From Neotabrizicola shimadae (GTDB taxonomy: Bacteria > Pseudomonadota > Alphaproteobacteria > Rhodobacterales > Rhodobacteraceae): 64,000 nucleotides of DNA. The position numbers and the translations under genes were made by a program. Below, one piece after another: positions 21,194 to 29,263 of this stretch (positions are counted from its first letter, which is position 1; the number at the start of each line of letters is the position of its first letter). The notes under the pieces are model-generated. The model saw only the letters and a program-made list of their open reading frames with translations, was not told where the DNA came from and did no database searches. The stretch lies in contig NZ_CP069370.1 in assembly GCF_019623905.1 (NCBI RefSeq), positions 2,790,001 through 2,854,000 of the forward strand, in the 5' to 3' direction.

Positions 21194-22590
21194 GCCTTCC
21201 CCCAGGGTCCATGCGGCCGGTCAAGGCCGTCCACGCGCTGAAACCCGTGCGCGCCAAAGAAATCGCGTTGCGCCTGGATCATGTTCGCCGTGCCCCGCGC
21301 CGTGCGCATCGTGTCGAACCAGGCAAGCCCCGCCGAAAGGGCCGGCAGCGCCAGCCCGTTCAGCGCGCCCGCCGCCACCACCTGCCGCAGCGCCGGAACC
21401 GTCTCCTCCAGCATCGCCGCAAATCCCGGCGCCAGGATCAGGTTGCGCGCCGGATCCTCGGCCAGCGCCGCCGCCATGTCGTTCAGCATGGCCGACCGGA
21501 TGATGCAGCCCGCCCGCCAGACCCGCGCGATGGCGGCCATGTCCAGCGACCAGCCAAAGGCCGTGGACGCCGCCGCGATCATGCCGAAGCCCTGCGCATA
21601 GCACAGGATCTTCCCCGCGATCAGCGCCTGCTCCAGCGTCTCGGTCGTCATCCCCTCCACGCGCCGCGGCCCCGGCCCGAACCGCGCCTCGCCCGCCGCC
21701 CGTTCGGCCCGCCGCGCGCTGGCATTGCGCGCCATCACCGCCGCCTCGATCACAGGGATCGGCGTGCCCAGATGCTGCGCCTCGACCGCCGTCCAGCGTC
21801 CCGTGCCCTTCTGCCCCGCCGAATCCAGGATCACGTCCAGCATCGGCCCGCCCGAAACCGGGTCCACCGCCGCCGCCACCTCGCCCGAAATCTCGATGAG
21901 GTAGGATTTCAGCACCCCCTCGTTCCAGCCCCGGAACACCCCCGCAATATCCTCCGCCGGCATCCCCAGCCCGTCGCGCAGGATGCCGTAGACCTCGGCG
22001 ATCATCTGCATGTCGGCATATTCGATGCCGTTGTGCACGGCCTTCACGAAATGCCCCGCCCCCGCCTCGCCCATCCAGTCGGCGCAGGGCGTGCCATCCT
22101 CGGCCTTGGCGGCAATCGCCGTCAGAACCGGCGCCACGCGGTCCCAGTCGGCCCGCGCGCCCCCTCCCATGATCGCCGGCCCGTGCCGCGCGCCCTCCTC
22201 GCCACCCGACACGCCCATCCCCAGAAACCGGAACGGCAACCCCGCCGCATCGCGCCGGTTGGTGTCGTGGAAATTCGCGTTGCCCGCGTCGATCACCAGG
22301 TCGTCCGGCCCCAGAAAGGGCGCCAGCGCCGCGATCTGGTCATCCACCGCCTGACCCGCCGGCACCATCAGGATGATCGCGCGCGGCGGCGCGATCGCCG
22401 CCACCAGTGCGGCAAGCGTGTCGCAGGGCAAGATCCGGTCCGCCAACTCGTCCGCCTCGGCCCTGAAGCGGTGCGTGACCTCGGTCGTGCGGTTCCAGAC
22501 CGCGATGGGAAACCCCTTCTCGGCGATGTTCAGCGCCAGGGCGCTACCCATGGTGCCAAGCCCGATCAACCCGATATGCGCCTCGGCCAT
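21190..22590 (-). CDS. gnd: 6-phosphogluconate dehydrogenase, decarboxylating
   Basis: 466 residues from ATG 22590, with AGGAGGG seven bases upstream. N-terminal Rossmann loop HIGLIGLGTMGSALALNIAE, then VSGGEEGARHGPAIM (substrate site), HFVKAVHNGIEYADMQ (catalytic Lys and His region) and a C-terminal RDFFGAHGFQRVD. It oxidises 6-phosphogluconate to ribulose 5-phosphate and CO2. As first gene of the operon with the SDR and gluconokinase it provides complete gluconate catabolism. Confidence 0.93.
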   Translation of the reverse strand: MAEAHIGLIGLGTMGSALALNIAEKGFPIAVWNRTTEVTHRFRAEADELADRILPCDTLAALVAAIAPPRAIILMVPAGQAVDDQIAALAPFLGPDDLVIDAGNANFHDTNRRDAAGLPFRFLGMGVSGGEEGARHGPAIMGGGARADWDRVAPVLTAIAAKAEDGTPCADWMGEAGAGHFVKAVHNGIEYADMQMIAEVYGILRDGLGMPAEDIAGVFRGWNEGVLKSYLIEISGEVAAAVDPVSGGPMLDVILDSAGQKGTGRWTAVEAQHLGTPIPVIEAAVMARNASARRAERAAGEARFGPGPRRVEGMTTETLEQALIAGKILCYAQGFGMIAAASTAFGWSLDMAAIARVWRAGCIIRSAMLNDMAAALAEDPARNLILAPGFAAMLEETVPALRQVVAAGALNGLALPALSAGLAWFDTMRTARGTANMIQAQRDFFGAHGFQRVDGLDRPHGPWGKA

Positions 22591-22749
22591 CGCATCCCTC
22601 CTGTCAGCCCGGCGGCGAATAGACCCGCCCCGCCGCCCGAATGTAAAGCCGCCTTTCCCGCCCCGCGCCAGCCCGCCCCGCCGGCTTGCGCTTTCCCTTG
22701 CCCCGCCCGCGAAAACTCGCGACAACGTGATCACCCGAAGGAGAGCGGC

Positions 22750-23073
22750 ATGATCCAGGATTCCCGCCACAGCCCCGCCATCCGCCGCCTGGTGGTCCTG
22801 GCCCTCCTGGCGCTGGCCCTGCCCGCCTGCGCGCCCGGGCCCTCGGGCAGCGGGGGCTTCACCGTGTCGCCCGGCCGGATGCCCGCCTTCTGCGCCGGCG
22901 ATGCCTCGCGCCGCTTCGGCATCAACATGGGCGACGTGAACACCGGCGCGACCCTGCAAACCGCCGAGGGCTATGCCGTGAACGGCTCGTTCCAGCTGGC
23001 CCCCGGCGACAGCCTGCTGTTCGTGTGCACCTTCGACGAAAGCGGAAGGTTCACCGGCACGACCGGGCGCTAA
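22750..23073 (+). CDS. Small lipoprotein, unknown
   Basis: 107 residues with a lipoprotein signal: RRLVVLALLALALPAC, the Cys at about residue 27. The mature part has a flexible Gly/Ser start, two further cysteines (FCAGD and FVCTF) that could form a disulphide, and a beta-rich pattern ending FTGTTGR. AAGGAGAGCGGC precedes the ATG. It diverges from gnd. No family is recognised. The cysteine pair and the signal make it a credible envelope protein. Confidence 0.65.
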   Translation: MIQDSRHSPAIRRLVVLALLALALPACAPGPSGSGGFTVSPGRMPAFCAGDASRRFGINMGDVNTGATLQTAEGYAVNGSFQLAPGDSLLFVCTFDESGRFTGTTGR

Positions 23074-23150
23074 GGCACAAGCCCGGTCCGTCTGCAGAAA
23101 ACGCGGCGCATGGCTGCGTCAATCGCGCTCTTGCCCGTACATTTCTCTGC

Positions 23151-23156
23151 TATACT
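23151..23156 (+). promoter_or_regulatory. Candidate -10 box for the AraC gene
   Basis: TATACT in a locally AT-rich stretch (23130-23170), 59 bases before the GTG at 23215. It falls inside the longest open frame (from 23110), which supports a later start for the AraC protein. No well-spaced -35 box is obvious. Confidence 0.35.
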
Positions 23157-23214
23157 TCCGTTACTCTATCAGGCGCAGGAATTCGCGCGAGAAACCGTTT
23201 GCTCAGGAACGATT

Positions 23215-24180
23215 GTGCCAATCACACGTGTGGAAACATCGGTATCGGCCGGCGACCATTCGGTCGACCAGTTCCGGTCACAACTGTTTTCCCAGGTGCA
23301 TCGCCTCGGTTTCACTGCGGCGGACGGCCATCTGCACACATGCTCGGCAGAGTTTCCTGACGGTGCCCTGAAGATCGGCTCGGTCGAATCCACGGGCCAC
23401 CGCATCAACCTGACCGAAACGGAAGATGTCACCCTGCTGTTTCCGCAGCTCGGGCGCATCGGCGTGGACCTTGGCGGCACGAATCGCGTGGCCAGGGCCG
23501 GGCAAATCCTCGCCCTGCGCCCCGGCGACCGCCTCACCTCCACCGCCACCGATGCCGGTCCCCGGTTCCGCGCCCTCGTGCTCATGGTGCCGATCCGCCA
23601 TCTCGCACCGCTTGTCGAGGGTCTCGCCTCGACCGGCCTTGGCGCGTCAGACGGGCTCTGGCTCGCCGGGGCCCAGGCCCGGCGGCTTGCCTCGGCAACG
23701 GCCGAAGTCGCGGCGGGGCTCCTCCGCGCGCCGCCGGGCCGCCTGTCAGACCGCGGCGCACGCGGCATGGCCCGGCTTCTGCACGAAAGGATCGCCGAAG
23801 CCCTCATTGCCGCTGCGGGTGATGATCCCGTCCCCGGCACATGGCGCAGCGATGCGGACCTCGTGCGAACGGCAATCCGCCTGATGCGCGCCAGCGCCGA
23901 CCAGCGCCTCTCCGTGGCCGACCTCGCCCGCGATCTCGGCATCGGCCCGCGCCGTCTTCAACTGGCGTTCCAGCGCGCGGGCCAGCCCAGCCCCCGCGAC
24001 GTTCTGGCCAATATCCGCCTGCAGGTCGCCCGCGATCGGCTGACCCGGCCAGGCACCGGCAGTTCCGTCACGGACATCGCGCTCGACTGCGGCTTCGTCC
24101 ACCTCGGCCGCTTCTCCGGCCAGTACCGCCAGGCCTATGGCGAACTTCCCAGCGAAACCCTGGCCCGCGCCCGGGCCTGA
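23215..24180 (+). CDS. AraC-family transcriptional regulator
   Basis: 321 residues from GTG 23215, preceded by AGGAA; the open frame extends back to 23110 but a promoter-like TATACT lies in that extension. The N-terminal 200 residues are a sensor of the AraC-binding type (SEFPDGALKIGSVESTG). The C-terminal 100 hold two helix-turn-helix motifs: SVADLARDLGIGPRRLQLAF and SVTDIALDCGFVHLGRFSGQ, then YRQAYGELPSETL. It converges with the GMC oxidoreductase gene, with stops four bases apart. The target is not evident. Confidence 0.82.
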   Translation: MPITRVETSVSAGDHSVDQFRSQLFSQVHRLGFTAADGHLHTCSAEFPDGALKIGSVESTGHRINLTETEDVTLLFPQLGRIGVDLGGTNRVARAGQILALRPGDRLTSTATDAGPRFRALVLMVPIRHLAPLVEGLASTGLGASDGLWLAGAQARRLASATAEVAAGLLRAPPGRLSDRGARGMARLLHERIAEALIAAAGDDPVPGTWRSDADLVRTAIRLMRASADQRLSVADLARDLGIGPRRLQLAFQRAGQPSPRDVLANIRLQVARDRLTRPGTGSSVTDIALDCGFVHLGRFSGQYRQAYGELPSETLARARA

Positions 24181-24183
24181 GCC

Positions 24184-25800
24184 TCAGCGCGCATCCTCCA
24201 GCACCTTCGCCGCGCCCATCCACCCCATCAGGATCGAAGGCGCATTCGTGTTCCCCGCAATCAGGTTCGGGAAGGACGAGGCGTCGATCACCCGCAGCCC
24301 CGCGATACCGTGCACCCGCAGCCGCGCGTCGATCACCGAATTCGCCGCATCCGGCCCCATGCGGCAGGTGCAGGACGGATGATAGACCGTGCCCGACCGC
24401 GCCCGGAAATCGGCGATCATCTCTTCATCCGTCGCCACCTCGGGCCCCGGCCGCAGTTCCTTTTCCACCAGCCGGGCAAAAGCGGGTTGCGCCGCGATCT
24501 TCCGCAGCATCTTCACCGCGGCCAGCATTTCGGTCACGTCGTTGTCGGTCGAATAGGCATTGGCGGTGATCACCGGATGCTGCCCCGCATCCGCCGACCG
24601 GATGCGGATATGCCCCCGGCTGGTCGGCCGGCAGTTCGACAGGCCAAGCGACAGGCCCGACCACGGGTCCGGCGTCAAGAGCGGCCGCTCGCCCACCCGC
24701 GGGATCAGGGTCGAGAAGGCTTGCATGTAAAGCTGCATGTTCGGCCGGGGCTGGCCCGGATCGGTGCGGAAGAACCCGCCCCCATGGTTAATGCTTTTCG
24801 CCAGCGGGCCATAGCCGCCCAAGAGATACTTGATCCCCGCCAGGGCCTTGCCCCACAGCGGGCGCAATTCGTCGTTGTAGGTCGGCACCTTCATGGACCA
24901 GGTGTAATTCAGGCCCTGATGGTCGCTTAGATGGTCGCCGACATTCGGGTTGTCCACCACCACCGCAATCCCGTGCGAGGACAAAAGCCCCCCCGGCCCG
25001 ATCCCCGAAAGCTGCAACAGCTGCGGCGAATTGATCGCGCCGCCCGAAAGGATCACTTCGCCGCGCGCGCGCAGCTGTTTCACCGCCCCGCCCTGCCGGT
25101 ATTCCACGCCCACGGCGCGACCGTCTTCCACCAGAATCCGCGTCACGAAGGCGCGGGTTTCCACCCGGCAATTCGGCCGCTTCATCGCCGGGCGCAGGAA
25201 GGCGCGCGCGGTGGAATTGCGCCGCGCGCCCTTGATCGTCATCTGATAGACGCCCGCGCCTTCCTGCCGCGCGCCATTGAAATCGGCATTGTGCGGCAAG
25301 CCGGCCTGTTCGCAGGCAGCGATGTAGTCCTGCACCAGCGGATGCAGCCCCTTCAGGTTGGCCGATATGAACAGAGGCCCGCCCTTGCCGCGATAGGCGT
25401 CAGCCCCCGCCTCGTTGTCCTCGATGGCACGGTAGGCGGGCAGCACATCCTCCCAGCCCCAGCCGGGATTTCCCGCCGCCTTCCACTCCTCGTAATCCGC
25501 CTTGTGCCCGCGGATCCACACCATCGCATTGATCGAGGATGACCCGCCCAGGATCTTGCCGCGCGGCCAGAAATCCTGCTGCCCGGCAAGGCCAGGGTCG
25601 GGCTCGGTCTTGTACAGCCAGTTCACCTTGGGGTCATAGAACAGCTTGCCATAGCCCAGCGGCAGTTCGACGAAGAACCGCCGCTCGCTGCCGCCCGCCT
25701 CCAGCACCGTCACCTTGTGGCGGCCATTGGCCGTCAGCCGCTCTGCCAGAACGCATCCCGCCGAACCGGCGCCCACGATGATGTAATCGGTCTCGTCCAT
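24184..25800 (-). CDS. GMC-family FAD oxidoreductase (choline/alcohol dehydrogenase-like)
   Basis: 538 residues. The N-terminal YIIVGAGSAGCVLAERL binds FAD; GKILGGSSSINAMVWIRGH is GMC signature 1; SGGAINSPQLLQLSGIG is signature 2; the C-terminal GTVYHPSCTCRMG contains the catalytic His, and SFPNLIAGNTNAPSILM follows. The family oxidises alcohols, choline or sugar derivatives. No betaine-aldehyde dehydrogenase or BetI lies nearby, so choline is not favoured. The gene diverges from the LacI regulator of the inositol region, so a polyol substrate is possible. Confidence 0.87.
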   Translation of the reverse strand: MDETDYIIVGAGSAGCVLAERLTANGRHKVTVLEAGGSERRFFVELPLGYGKLFYDPKVNWLYKTEPDPGLAGQQDFWPRGKILGGSSSINAMVWIRGHKADYEEWKAAGNPGWGWEDVLPAYRAIEDNEAGADAYRGKGGPLFISANLKGLHPLVQDYIAACEQAGLPHNADFNGARQEGAGVYQMTIKGARRNSTARAFLRPAMKRPNCRVETRAFVTRILVEDGRAVGVEYRQGGAVKQLRARGEVILSGGAINSPQLLQLSGIGPGGLLSSHGIAVVVDNPNVGDHLSDHQGLNYTWSMKVPTYNDELRPLWGKALAGIKYLLGGYGPLAKSINHGGGFFRTDPGQPRPNMQLYMQAFSTLIPRVGERPLLTPDPWSGLSLGLSNCRPTSRGHIRIRSADAGQHPVITANAYSTDNDVTEMLAAVKMLRKIAAQPAFARLVEKELRPGPEVATDEEMIADFRARSGTVYHPSCTCRMGPDAANSVIDARLRVHGIAGLRVIDASSFPNLIAGNTNAPSILMGWMGAAKVLEDAR

Positions 25801-26190
25801 CTGCCCGCCCTGCCCGTCCCCGCCGCGACACTAGTGCGCGCGGACCCTGCAATCTCGCAAATTCCGACAGGCGGTGTCGCGGATGGGACAGGCCAGTGAT
25901 GCCCGGCAATGGCCGCGATCTGTCCTTCCGGCCAAAGCTCGGGCAGCGGATGCACCGGCTGCGGTTCCGAGCCCCGATAAAGAACCGCCATCCGGCGCGC
26001 CCGGATAGCCGCGAAAGCCTCGGACAATCGTTACGTCCAAGTAAAGATGCGACAGCAACCCATTGATTTCACTCAATCTGACAAGGCGTCCGAGCTCGGA
26101 CGCCTGCCGACGCTTCAGGGGAACCCTTGCCGGCCCCACCGGAAACCAGCACCTTTCCAGCCAGGCCAAGGCAGTGCAACCGGGGGCAGG
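25801..26190. promoter_or_regulatory. Intergenic region between GMC oxidoreductase and LacI gene
   Basis: No gene supported over 390 bases. It contains copy A of the repeated palindromic element (26021-26105) and presumably the promoters of both divergent genes. An open frame from 26047 that extends the LacI gene upstream crosses the palindrome and is judged not to be the real start. Confidence 0.5.
26021..26105 (+). repeat. 85-bp intergenic repeat, copy A, ending in a 22-bp perfect palindrome
   Basis: Aligns without gaps to 62956-63040; by hand 64 of 85 positions are identical, clustered in three blocks: a small hairpin GGAC-9-GTCC followed by AAGT, the block GCAACCCATTGA, and the terminal palindrome. 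Here the palindrome runs 26084-26105 with core GCGTCCGAGCTCGGACGC. The region between blocks is divergent. It lies upstream of a LacI gene. Confidence 0.75.
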
Positions 26191-27222
26191 ATGGCACGGC
26201 GACCCACGATCCACGACGTCGCCCGGCAGGCGGGCGTCTCGACCGCCACTGTCGACCGGGTCCTCAACGCGCGCGAGAGGGTGCGGGAAGAGACGGCCCG
26301 CAAGGTCTACGAGGCGGCACGCCTGGTCGGCTACCACGCGACCCCCCTGATCGGCCAGCGCGTGCAGCCCGACCTGCCCCGCCTGCGCCTGGGCGTGGTC
26401 CTGCACAAGGAACGGCAGGCCTTCTACCAGGGCTTCAAGGCCGAGATCGAGCGCGCCGTAGCCCGCGCCGCCGGCCTGGACGCCACCGCCGTGATCGAGT
26501 TCACGGCTTCCCAATCCCCGGCCGACTTCGCCGCCCGCATGGACGCCATGGCCGGACGGGTGGATGTATTGGCGGCCACCGCGGTCAGCCACCCCGAAGT
26601 GACAGAGGCCGTGATCCGGGCAAACGCCCGCGGCATCCCCTGCTTTGCCCTGCTGAACGACTTCGCCCAGGGGGTGCGCCAGAACTATCTGGGCCTGAAC
26701 AACATGAAGATCGGCCGCATCGCCGCCCACATGATCGCCCAGACGACACATCAGCCGGGCAAGATCGCGGTCTTCGTGGGCGGCTATCGCTGGCACGGCC
26801 ACGAACTGCGGGAGACCGGTTTCCGCAGCTACTTCCGCGAACACGCCCAGCAGTTCGTCATCCTCGATACCCTGGTGAACCTGGAGACGCGGCAGCTGAC
26901 CTATGAGGCCACGCTGGATTTGCTGGACCGCCACCCGGACCTTCGTGGCATCTACTGTGCGGGCGGCGGGATGGAGGGCGCCATCGCCGCCCTTCGCGAG
27001 GTGCGGCAACCGGGCGAGGTGGCGTTGGTGGTGAACGAACTGACGCCGGAAAGCCGCTCGGCCCTTGTAGCCCGGTACGTGACCATGGTCATCGGCACGC
27101 CCCTGCCCCGGCTGTGCGCCGATCTGGTGACCCTGGCCGCCGACGCGATGCAGCAGGGCATCACGCCAGTGCTGGGCCAGCATTTCCTCCCGCCAGACCT
27201 TTACCTGCCCGAATCCGTCTGA
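26191..27222 (+). CDS. LacI-family regulator, probable inositol operon regulator
   Basis: 343 residues from ATG 26191, with GGGGGCAGG upstream. The LacI headpiece is TIHDVARQAGVSTATVDRVL, then the hinge and a type 1 periplasmic-binding-like sensor (GVVLHKERQAFYQGFKAEIE, YLGLNNMKIGRIAAHMIAQ, GIYCAGGGMEGAI). It precedes the iol operon on the same strand by about 250 bases and diverges from a GMC oxidoreductase. By position it should sense inositol or an intermediate and control the iol genes. An inverted repeat at 27254-27267 is a candidate operator. Confidence 0.85.
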   Translation: MARRPTIHDVARQAGVSTATVDRVLNARERVREETARKVYEAARLVGYHATPLIGQRVQPDLPRLRLGVVLHKERQAFYQGFKAEIERAVARAAGLDATAVIEFTASQSPADFAARMDAMAGRVDVLAATAVSHPEVTEAVIRANARGIPCFALLNDFAQGVRQNYLGLNNMKIGRIAAHMIAQTTHQPGKIAVFVGGYRWHGHELRETGFRSYFREHAQQFVILDTLVNLETRQLTYEATLDLLDRHPDLRGIYCAGGGMEGAIAALREVRQPGEVALVVNELTPESRSALVARYVTMVIGTPLPRLCADLVTLAADAMQQGITPVLGQHFLPPDLYLPESV

Positions 27223-27253
27223 CGAAAATGCCATCATCCGCATGGCCATTCTT

Positions 27254-27267
27254 CGTCATGAATGACG
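27254..27267. promoter_or_regulatory. Candidate LacI-type operator upstream of the iol operon
   Basis: CGTCA (27254-27258) and TGACG (27263-27267) separated by TGAA, within TTCGTCATGAATGACGTGAA. It sits between the LacI regulator and the first gene of the iol operon, in a 252-bp region with no gene. Half-site symmetry fits a LacI dimer site. The assignment is by position only. Confidence 0.4.
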
Positions 27268-27474
27268 TGAAATGCCCCGTGTCGAGTTGACGGATCGGCG
27301 CCGACGTTTGCATGGTCCGGCGCACGGGTTCAGGGAGGAATCGGCGGTGACAGTTTCAGCCTTGCACCATGTGGCCGGGCAGCGAGTGGCCGCCCCACGG
27401 ATCGGCAGGCCAAGTGCATGCCCGCTGCGGCAAGCGACCTTCGCAGACGGGCGCGTCGGACGCGCAGAGGAAGC

Positions 27475-28242
27475 ATGAACCTGCACGAGAACTCCCATGC
27501 CCTGATCTTCGGCGGCACACAAGGATTGGGGCTGGCGATTGCTCATGCTCTGGCCGCTCAAGGCTGCACCCGAGTGGTGCTTGCGGCGCGGGACCGGGCC
27601 AAGGGCGAGGCAGCGGCTGAAGATCTTGGGGCAAGCTTCCTGCCTGTGGATCTGGCGGATGCGGGCGCGGTCATCGCTGCAGTGGACCGTGCGGCAGAGA
27701 TCATGGGGCGGGTCGATGCCATGTGCCTCGCGGGGGCTTCGACGGACCGGGGCTCGATCCTGGATACGACACCCGAGGTCTGGGACAGCGTGATGGCGGC
27801 CAATGCGCGGGGTCCGTTCTTTGCCATCCAGCGCACGGCGCAACTGGCAAGGGCAAAAGGGCACCCGGCGAGCATCGTCACGATCCTGTCTATGGTCATC
27901 CACTGCGGCCAGTCGTTCCTGGCGCCCTATTCGGCATCGAAGGCCGCACTGGCGAACATCACAAGGAATTCCGCCAATGCGTTGCGGCATGACCGTATCC
28001 GCGTGAACGGGATTGCCTGCGGCTGGATGGATACGCCGGGAGAGGATGCCACGCAGCGCCGGTTTCACGGGGCCAGCGATGACTGGCTGGTAGAGGCAGA
28101 GGCGCGGCAGCCCTTCGGGATGCTTGTGAAGCCGGACCACGTCGCCGGGCTTGCAGCCTATCTGTTGGGGCCGGGCTCGGGCGTGATGACCGGCGCAATC
28201 ATAGACTTTGACCAGAATGTCTCGGGCGCTTATCCCGAGTGA
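27475..28242 (+). CDS. SDR oxidoreductase in the inositol operon
   Basis: 255 residues from ATG 27475, with AGAGG upstream. The cofactor loop is FGGTQGLGLAIAHALAAQG. The catalytic residues are expected in ILSMVIHCGQSFLAPYSASK (Tyr-x3-Lys present), and the end GAIIDFDQNVSGAYPE is SDR-like. The usual NNAG motif is altered to CLAGASTDRG. As first gene of the iol operon it may act on an inositol isomer or an upstream sugar, but no canonical Iol protein is an SDR of this type, so the substrate is open. Confidence 0.75.
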   Translation: MNLHENSHALIFGGTQGLGLAIAHALAAQGCTRVVLAARDRAKGEAAAEDLGASFLPVDLADAGAVIAAVDRAAEIMGRVDAMCLAGASTDRGSILDTTPEVWDSVMAANARGPFFAIQRTAQLARAKGHPASIVTILSMVIHCGQSFLAPYSASKAALANITRNSANALRHDRIRVNGIACGWMDTPGEDATQRRFHGASDDWLVEAEARQPFGMLVKPDHVAGLAAYLLGPGSGVMTGAIIDFDQNVSGAYPE

Positions 28243-28261
28243 GACCAGAGCAGGAAACACC

Positions 28262-29263
28262 ATGACCCTACGTTTTGCCATCCTTGGTGCCGGCCGGATC
28301 GGCCAGGTTCACGCCCGCGCCGTAGCCTCGACCCCTGGCGCCCGCCTTGTGGCGATTGCCGATCCGGTGGCCGCCGCGGCCGAGAAGCTGCGCGCAGCCT
28401 ATGGCTGCGACGTGCGGACGATCGAGCAGATCGAAGCCTCGGACGATGTGGATGCCGTGGTGATCTGCACGCCAACCGACACCCATGCGGACCTGATCGA
28501 GCGGTTCTGCCGGGCGGGGAAGGCGGTGTTCTGCGAAAAGCCCATCGACCTGTCGCTGCCGCGCGTGGCGGCCTGCCTGAAGGTGGTGCAAGAGACGAAC
28601 GGCAAGCTGATGGTCGGCTTCAACCGCCGGTTCGACCCCGATTTCATGGCAGTGAAGGCCGCCATTGATGCGGGCAAGGTCGGCGCGGTCGAGATGGTGA
28701 CGATCACCAGCCGCGATCCCGGCGCGCCGCCGCATGACTACATCACCCGGTCGGGCGGCATGTTCCGCGACATGACGATCCATGACTTCGACATGGCGCG
28801 CTGGCTTCTGGGCGAAGAGGTGGAGAGTGTCTTCGCTTCGGCTTCGGTTCTGACGGATGCGAAGATCGGGGAACTGGGCGATTTCGACAGCGCCAACGTG
28901 ATCCTGCGCACCGCTTCGGGCAAGCAGGCGATCATCACCAACACCCGCCGCGCCAGCTATGGCTATGACCAGCGGATCGAGGTGCTGGGCTCGAAGGGCA
29001 TGGCAGCCGCCGAGAACCACGGCGAGAACCGGATCGTGCTGGCCGATGCCGATGGGTTCCATTCGGCGCCGCTTCTGAACTTCTTCATGACCCGCTATGT
29101 CGCGGCCTATGCCAACGAGATCGCATCGTTCATCGCGGCCGTCACCGAGGGCGCCGCGACGCCGACCACGGGCGAGGACGGGCTGCGCGCGCTGGCCTTG
29201 GCCGAGGCGGCGCTGAAATCGGTGGCCGAAGGGCGGCTGGTGAAGGTGTCCGAGGTCCTGTGA
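28262..29263 (+). CDS. iolG: Inositol 2-dehydrogenase (Gfo/Idh/MocA family)
   Basis: 333 residues from ATG 28262. N-terminal Rossmann loop FAILGAGRIGQVHARAV, then FCEKPIDLS with the EKP motif of the family. GGMFRDMTIHDFDMARWLL contains the catalytic Asp/His pair (DMTIHDFD) typical of inositol dehydrogenases. It oxidises myo-inositol to scyllo-inosose with NAD+, the first step of the pathway. The start is 19 bases after the SDR gene, and the end overlaps iolC (GTGATG). Confidence 0.9.
   Translation: MTLRFAILGAGRIGQVHARAVASTPGARLVAIADPVAAAAEKLRAAYGCDVRTIEQIEASDDVDAVVICTPTDTHADLIERFCRAGKAVFCEKPIDLSLPRVAACLKVVQETNGKLMVGFNRRFDPDFMAVKAAIDAGKVGAVEMVTITSRDPGAPPHDYITRSGGMFRDMTIHDFDMARWLLGEEVESVFASASVLTDAKIGELGDFDSANVILRTASGKQAIITNTRRASYGYDQRIEVLGSKGMAAAENHGENRIVLADADGFHSAPLLNFFMTRYVAAYANEIASFIAAVTEGAATPTTGEDGLRALALAEAALKSVAEGRLVKVSEVL

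Noticed and set aside
24184-25800. Choline dehydrogenase BetA
   Set aside because: GMC family is certain, but no betB, betI or choline transporter is nearby, so the specific name is not justified.
26084-26105. Palindrome as a Rho-independent terminator
   Set aside because: No T-run on either strand, and in copy A it lies upstream of divergent genes, not behind one.
26047-26190. Upstream extension of the LacI protein
   Set aside because: It would translate through the repeat palindrome and precede the normal LacI headpiece. ATG 26191 has a good ribosome site.
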